A DNA stretch of 64,000 bases from VRUE01 sp963714155 (GTDB taxonomy: Bacteria; Actinomycetota; Thermoleophilia; Solirubrobacterales; 70-9): positions 620,001 through 684,000 of the forward strand of contig OY970236.1 in NCBI GenBank assembly GCA_963714155.1, given 5' to 3'. Position numbers and translations under genes: made by a program. Shown piece by piece: positions 61,433 to 64,000 of the stretch; position 1 is the stretch's first letter; each line of letters starts with the position of its first letter. The notes beneath the pieces were generated by a model that worked only from the letters and a program-made list of their open reading frames with translations, was not told the DNA's origin and made no database searches.

Positions 61433-62830
61433 ATGGCCGTTGTGTCGCAACCGGGTTCCGGGCCGGATTCGGCAGCGAGCTCAGGCCTGCAGGAGATGGC
61501 GCGCCGCCACCTCTGGATGCACTTCTCGCGGATGGGCTCCTACAGCGCCGAGCACGAGATCCCGATCATCGTCCGCGCCGACGGCTGTTACGTCTACGAC
61601 GACCACGGCAACCGCTACCTCGACGGCCTCTCCGGCCTCTTCTGCGTCAACGCCGGCCACGGCCGCACCGAGATCGGCGAAGCCGCCGCTCGCCAGGTCG
61701 AGGAACTCGACTTCTACACGCTCTGGAGTTACGCGCATCCGCGCGCGATCGAACTCGCCACCCGCCTCGCCGGGCTCGCCCCCGGTGACCTCAACCGCGT
61801 CTTCTTCACCTCGGGTGGCTCGGAGTCGGTCGAGTCGGCGCTGAAGCTTGCCCGCAACTACCACCGGGCGCTTGGCAAAGGCCAGAAGCACAAGGTGATC
61901 GCTCGCGAGATTGCCTACCACGGCACCTCGCTCGGGGCACTCTCGGCAACCGGCATCACCGAGTTGCGCTCGCAGTTCGAGCCGCTCGTCCCCGGCGGCT
62001 GCCACGTCCCAAACACCAACCTCTACCGCTGGCCCGAGGATCGTCACCCGCTCTGGGCGGCAACGGCGATCGAGGAGCGGATCCAGTTCGAGGGGCCGGA
62101 GACCGTTGCCGCGGTGATCCTCGAGCCGGTGCAGAACGCCGGTGGTTGCTTCGTTCCGCCCGAGGGGTATTTCGAGCGCGTGCGCGAGATCTGCGACCGC
62201 TACGACGTGCTGATGATTTCCGACGAGGTGATCTGCGCCTGGGGCCGGCTCGGCCACTACTTCGGCTGCGAACGCTTCGGCTACGTGCCCGATCTGATCA
62301 CGGTGGCCAAGGGGCTCACCTCCGCCTACGCGCCGATGGGTGCGGTGATCGCCTCCGACGCCGTCGCCGCTCCGTTCATGGAGGGCGACGCCTCCTTCGC
62401 CCACGGCTTCACCTTCGCCGGCCACCCGATCGCCTCGGCGATGGCGATGGCCAACCTCGACATCTTCGAGCGCGAGGACCTCTGCGGCCACGTGCTCGCC
62501 AAGGAGGGCGAGTTCCGCCAGATGCTGGAGACGCTGCGGGACCTGCCGATCGTCGGTGACGTGCGCGGTGCCGGCTTTTTCCAGGCGATCGAGCTGGTCA
62601 AGGACCGCGAGACAAAAGAGACCTTCAGCGATGAGGAGGCCGAGGACCTGCTGCGCGGCTTCCTCTCCGCCGAGCTCTACAAGCGCGGCTTGATCTGCCG
62701 CGCCGATGATCGCGGCGACCCGGTTGTGCAGCTCGCCCCGCCGCTGATCGCCGACACCGAGCAATTCGAAGAGATCCACGACGTTCTGCACGGCGTCCTG
62801 ACCGAGGCCTGGGAGCGGGTCCAGAGATAG
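61433..62830 (+). CDS. Class III PLP-dependent aminotransferase (amine:pyruvate type)
   Basis: 465 residues. GLFCVNAGHGRTEIGEAAAR, FFTSGGSESVESALKLARNY, HGTSLGALSATG, and VLMISDEVICAWGRLGHYFG (PLP Asp) lead to the Schiff-base Lys in ITVAKGLTSAYAPMGAV. The group includes omega-amino acid and polyamine:pyruvate aminotransferases such as SpuC. Likely removes the amino group from a diamine or beta-alanine-like substrate imported by the adjacent permease. ATG 61433 has GAGAGGAG upstream. Confidence 0.92.
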   Translation: MAVVSQPGSGPDSAASSGLQEMARRHLWMHFSRMGSYSAEHEIPIIVRADGCYVYDDHGNRYLDGLSGLFCVNAGHGRTEIGEAAARQVEELDFYTLWSYAHPRAIELATRLAGLAPGDLNRVFFTSGGSESVESALKLARNYHRALGKGQKHKVIAREIAYHGTSLGALSATGITELRSQFEPLVPGGCHVPNTNLYRWPEDRHPLWAATAIEERIQFEGPETVAAVILEPVQNAGGCFVPPEGYFERVREICDRYDVLMISDEVICAWGRLGHYFGCERFGYVPDLITVAKGLTSAYAPMGAVIASDAVAAPFMEGDASFAHGFTFAGHPIASAMAMANLDIFEREDLCGHVLAKEGEFRQMLETLRDLPIVGDVRGAGFFQAIELVKDRETKETFSDEEAEDLLRGFLSAELYKRGLICRADDRGDPVVQLAPPLIADTEQFEEIHDVLHGVLTEAWERVQR

Positions 62831-62838
62831 GCGGGCGC

Positions 62839-64000
62839 GTGCTTACCGTCCAAAGCCTGCTTGACGAACTCGACCTCGAGCTCGCGGCGGGGGCCAGTGC
62901 GGCCGAGGCGCCGGTGCGCTGGGTCCATATCTCCGAGCTCGAGGACCCGACCCCGTGGCTCTCCGGCGGCGAGCTGATGCTGACCACGGGGATCCCGCTG
63001 GGCAGCGCCGCCAAACAGCGTGCCTTCGTCAAGCTGCTCGCCGACCACAACCTCGCCGGGCTCGGCTTCGGCACCGGCTTCAACCACGACTCGTTGCCGA
63101 AAGCGCTGGTCGAGGAGGCCAAGAAACGCGACTTCCCGCTCTTCGAGGTCCCCTACTCGACGCCCTTCATCGCGATCACCGAGAAGGCCTTCGCGCGGCT
63201 CGTCAACGAGCAGTACGAGGTCCTGCAGCGTGGCATCGCCGTGCAGCGGCGGCTCGAGCGGCTGGTCCTCGAAGAGCGCGGTTTGGAGGAGATCGTGGCG
63301 ACGATCGCCTCCGCCGTTGGCGGCACGGTGGCGATCCTCGGCGGCCGTGGCGAGCGCCTTGCCGGGCGCGGCTTTCGCCGCGAGCTCTCCGCCGAGGCGG
63401 TCAACGCGATCCGCGAGGAAGCTTTGCGCCACACCGCCGACGGGCACCCCTTCGTGCCGGCGCACCCCACTGTGGCGGGTCGGGCTCTAGCCCACCCGGT
63501 GATCTCTCCGGGTGGGGGCCCGCCGCAGGCCTGGGTCGTGATCGTGCGCGACTCCGGCGGCCTCGGCGATTTCGAGCGGCTGATCCTGCAGCAGGCGGTG
63601 GCGGTGGTGGCGCTGGAGCTGATGCGCCGCCGCGTCGCCCGCGAGACCGAGCGCCGCCTCGCCGGCGACGTGCTAGCCGGCGCGCTTGGCGGGCGGCTCG
63701 AGCCCTCGGAGCTGCGCCGCCGGCTCGAGCCCTTCGGTATCGGCGACGAAGCTGCGGTGCTGGTCTTCGACCTCGACGACCCGGCGGCGGCCGAGGCCGC
63801 GCTGGAGCGAGCGCTTGCCGCCGATGCCTGCCCGGCCGTGGTGGCGCCACACGCCAGCGGCCGCCGCGAGCTGCTCTGTGCCGTCGTCGACGCCGCCGAC
63901 CGCGACCCCGTTGACCTCGCCGCCGACGCCCGCAAGGCCTTGATCAAGGACCGCGGTGCCGTGCGGGCCGCGGCCAGCCGGCCGGCACCCCCGGAGAACT
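62839..64000 (+). CDS. PucR-family transcriptional regulator, 3' end beyond right edge
   Basis: 387 codons in the window. N-terminal domain (LTVQSLLDELDLELAAGASA, then VRWVHISELEDPTPWLSGGE, LMLTTGIPLG) matches the PucR/CdaR PurCat-type sensor, followed by a GAF-like region (VAILGGRGERLAGRGF) and LQQAVAVVALELMRRRVARE, the conserved helix before the C-terminal HTH, which is off the edge. GTG 62839-62841 lies 8 bases after the aminotransferase stop. Probably the specific activator of this amine operon. Confidence 0.88.
   Translation, partial: MLTVQSLLDELDLELAAGASAAEAPVRWVHISELEDPTPWLSGGELMLTTGIPLGSAAKQRAFVKLLADHNLAGLGFGTGFNHDSLPKALVEEAKKRDFPLFEVPYSTPFIAITEKAFARLVNEQYEVLQRGIAVQRRLERLVLEERGLEEIVATIASAVGGTVAILGGRGERLAGRGFRRELSAEAVNAIREEALRHTADGHPFVPAHPTVAGRALAHPVISPGGGPPQAWVVIVRDSGGLGDFERLILQQAVAVVALELMRRRVARETERRLAGDVLAGALGGRLEPSELRRRLEPFGIGDEAAVLVFDLDDPAAAEAALERALAADACPAVVAPHASGRRELLCAVVDAADRDPVDLAADARKALIKDRGAVRAAASRPAPPEN

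Overview
The window is a continuous stretch of high-G+C chromosome from an actinobacterium, most likely of the class Thermoleophilia (Solirubrobacterales-like). The evidence is the dnaK-grpE-dnaJ-hspR-clpB heat-shock operon, an inositol-phospholipid gene group (inositol-3-phosphate synthase plus a CDP-alcohol phosphotransferase), an F420-type LLM oxidoreductase, frequent GTG/TTG starts, and secreted proteins of unknown family. The class-level placement is inference. No rRNA, CRISPR array, IS transposase or phage module is visible; two tRNA genes are (Val-TAC, Asp-GTC).

Layout. 1-10.6 kb: end of purD, a GYD protein, a multi-domain cell-wall hydrolase, then clpB, hspR, dnaJ, grpE and dnaK, all on the minus strand. 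10.6-20.5 kb: a His-rich secreted phosphodiesterase-like protein, cytochrome c and nth, then a plus-strand lipid run (hydrolase, PAP2, CDP-alcohol transferase, ino1, a GT4/PHP fusion, a uracil-DNA-glycosylase-like protein). 20.5-29.4 kb: RNA methyltransferase, histone-like phasin, argF, lgt-prmC-lysS, two SDRs, tRNA-Val. 29.5-41.6 kb: secreted paralogues, MpaB-type protein, compact FtsH, FHA regulator, MBL hydrolase, and a tightly overlapping minus-strand fatty-acid-modification operon (FAD oxidoreductase, DUF1365, CFA synthase, hydrolase). 41.6-44.2 kb: tRNA-Asp followed by an A+T-richer two-nuclease gene that looks acquired. 44.2-53.9 kb: small proteins, acyltransferase/SGNH genes, a sigma factor, three tandem TetR regulators with 38-bp operator-like palindromes, two tandem peptidase-E genes. 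53.9-55.9 kb: an AbiE-like toxin-antitoxin pair with nested operator palindromes. 55.9-64 kb: ferritin, enolase-like protein and an amine-catabolism locus (FAD amine oxidase, APC permease, USP, class III aminotransferase, PucR regulator) around a palindromic divergent control region.

The most unusual non-genic signal is a set of short palindromic elements. One 47-bp family ('RCAF', from its reading R-C-A-F/L...K-A-H/Q-R) occurs at 6732, 22800, 34485 and, degenerate, at 34547; the copy at 22800 lies in frame inside a protein-coding gene. A second family of about 100 bp, with perfect 26-29 bp arms and a conserved core, flanks one FAD oxidoreductase gene in opposite orientation (57606 and 59131). 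Other long-arm palindromes lie at 1181 and 16580.

The best candidates for undescribed biology are these palindromes, the solitary REase-like/PIN-like protein beside tRNA-Asp, and the TetR array with its shared operator.
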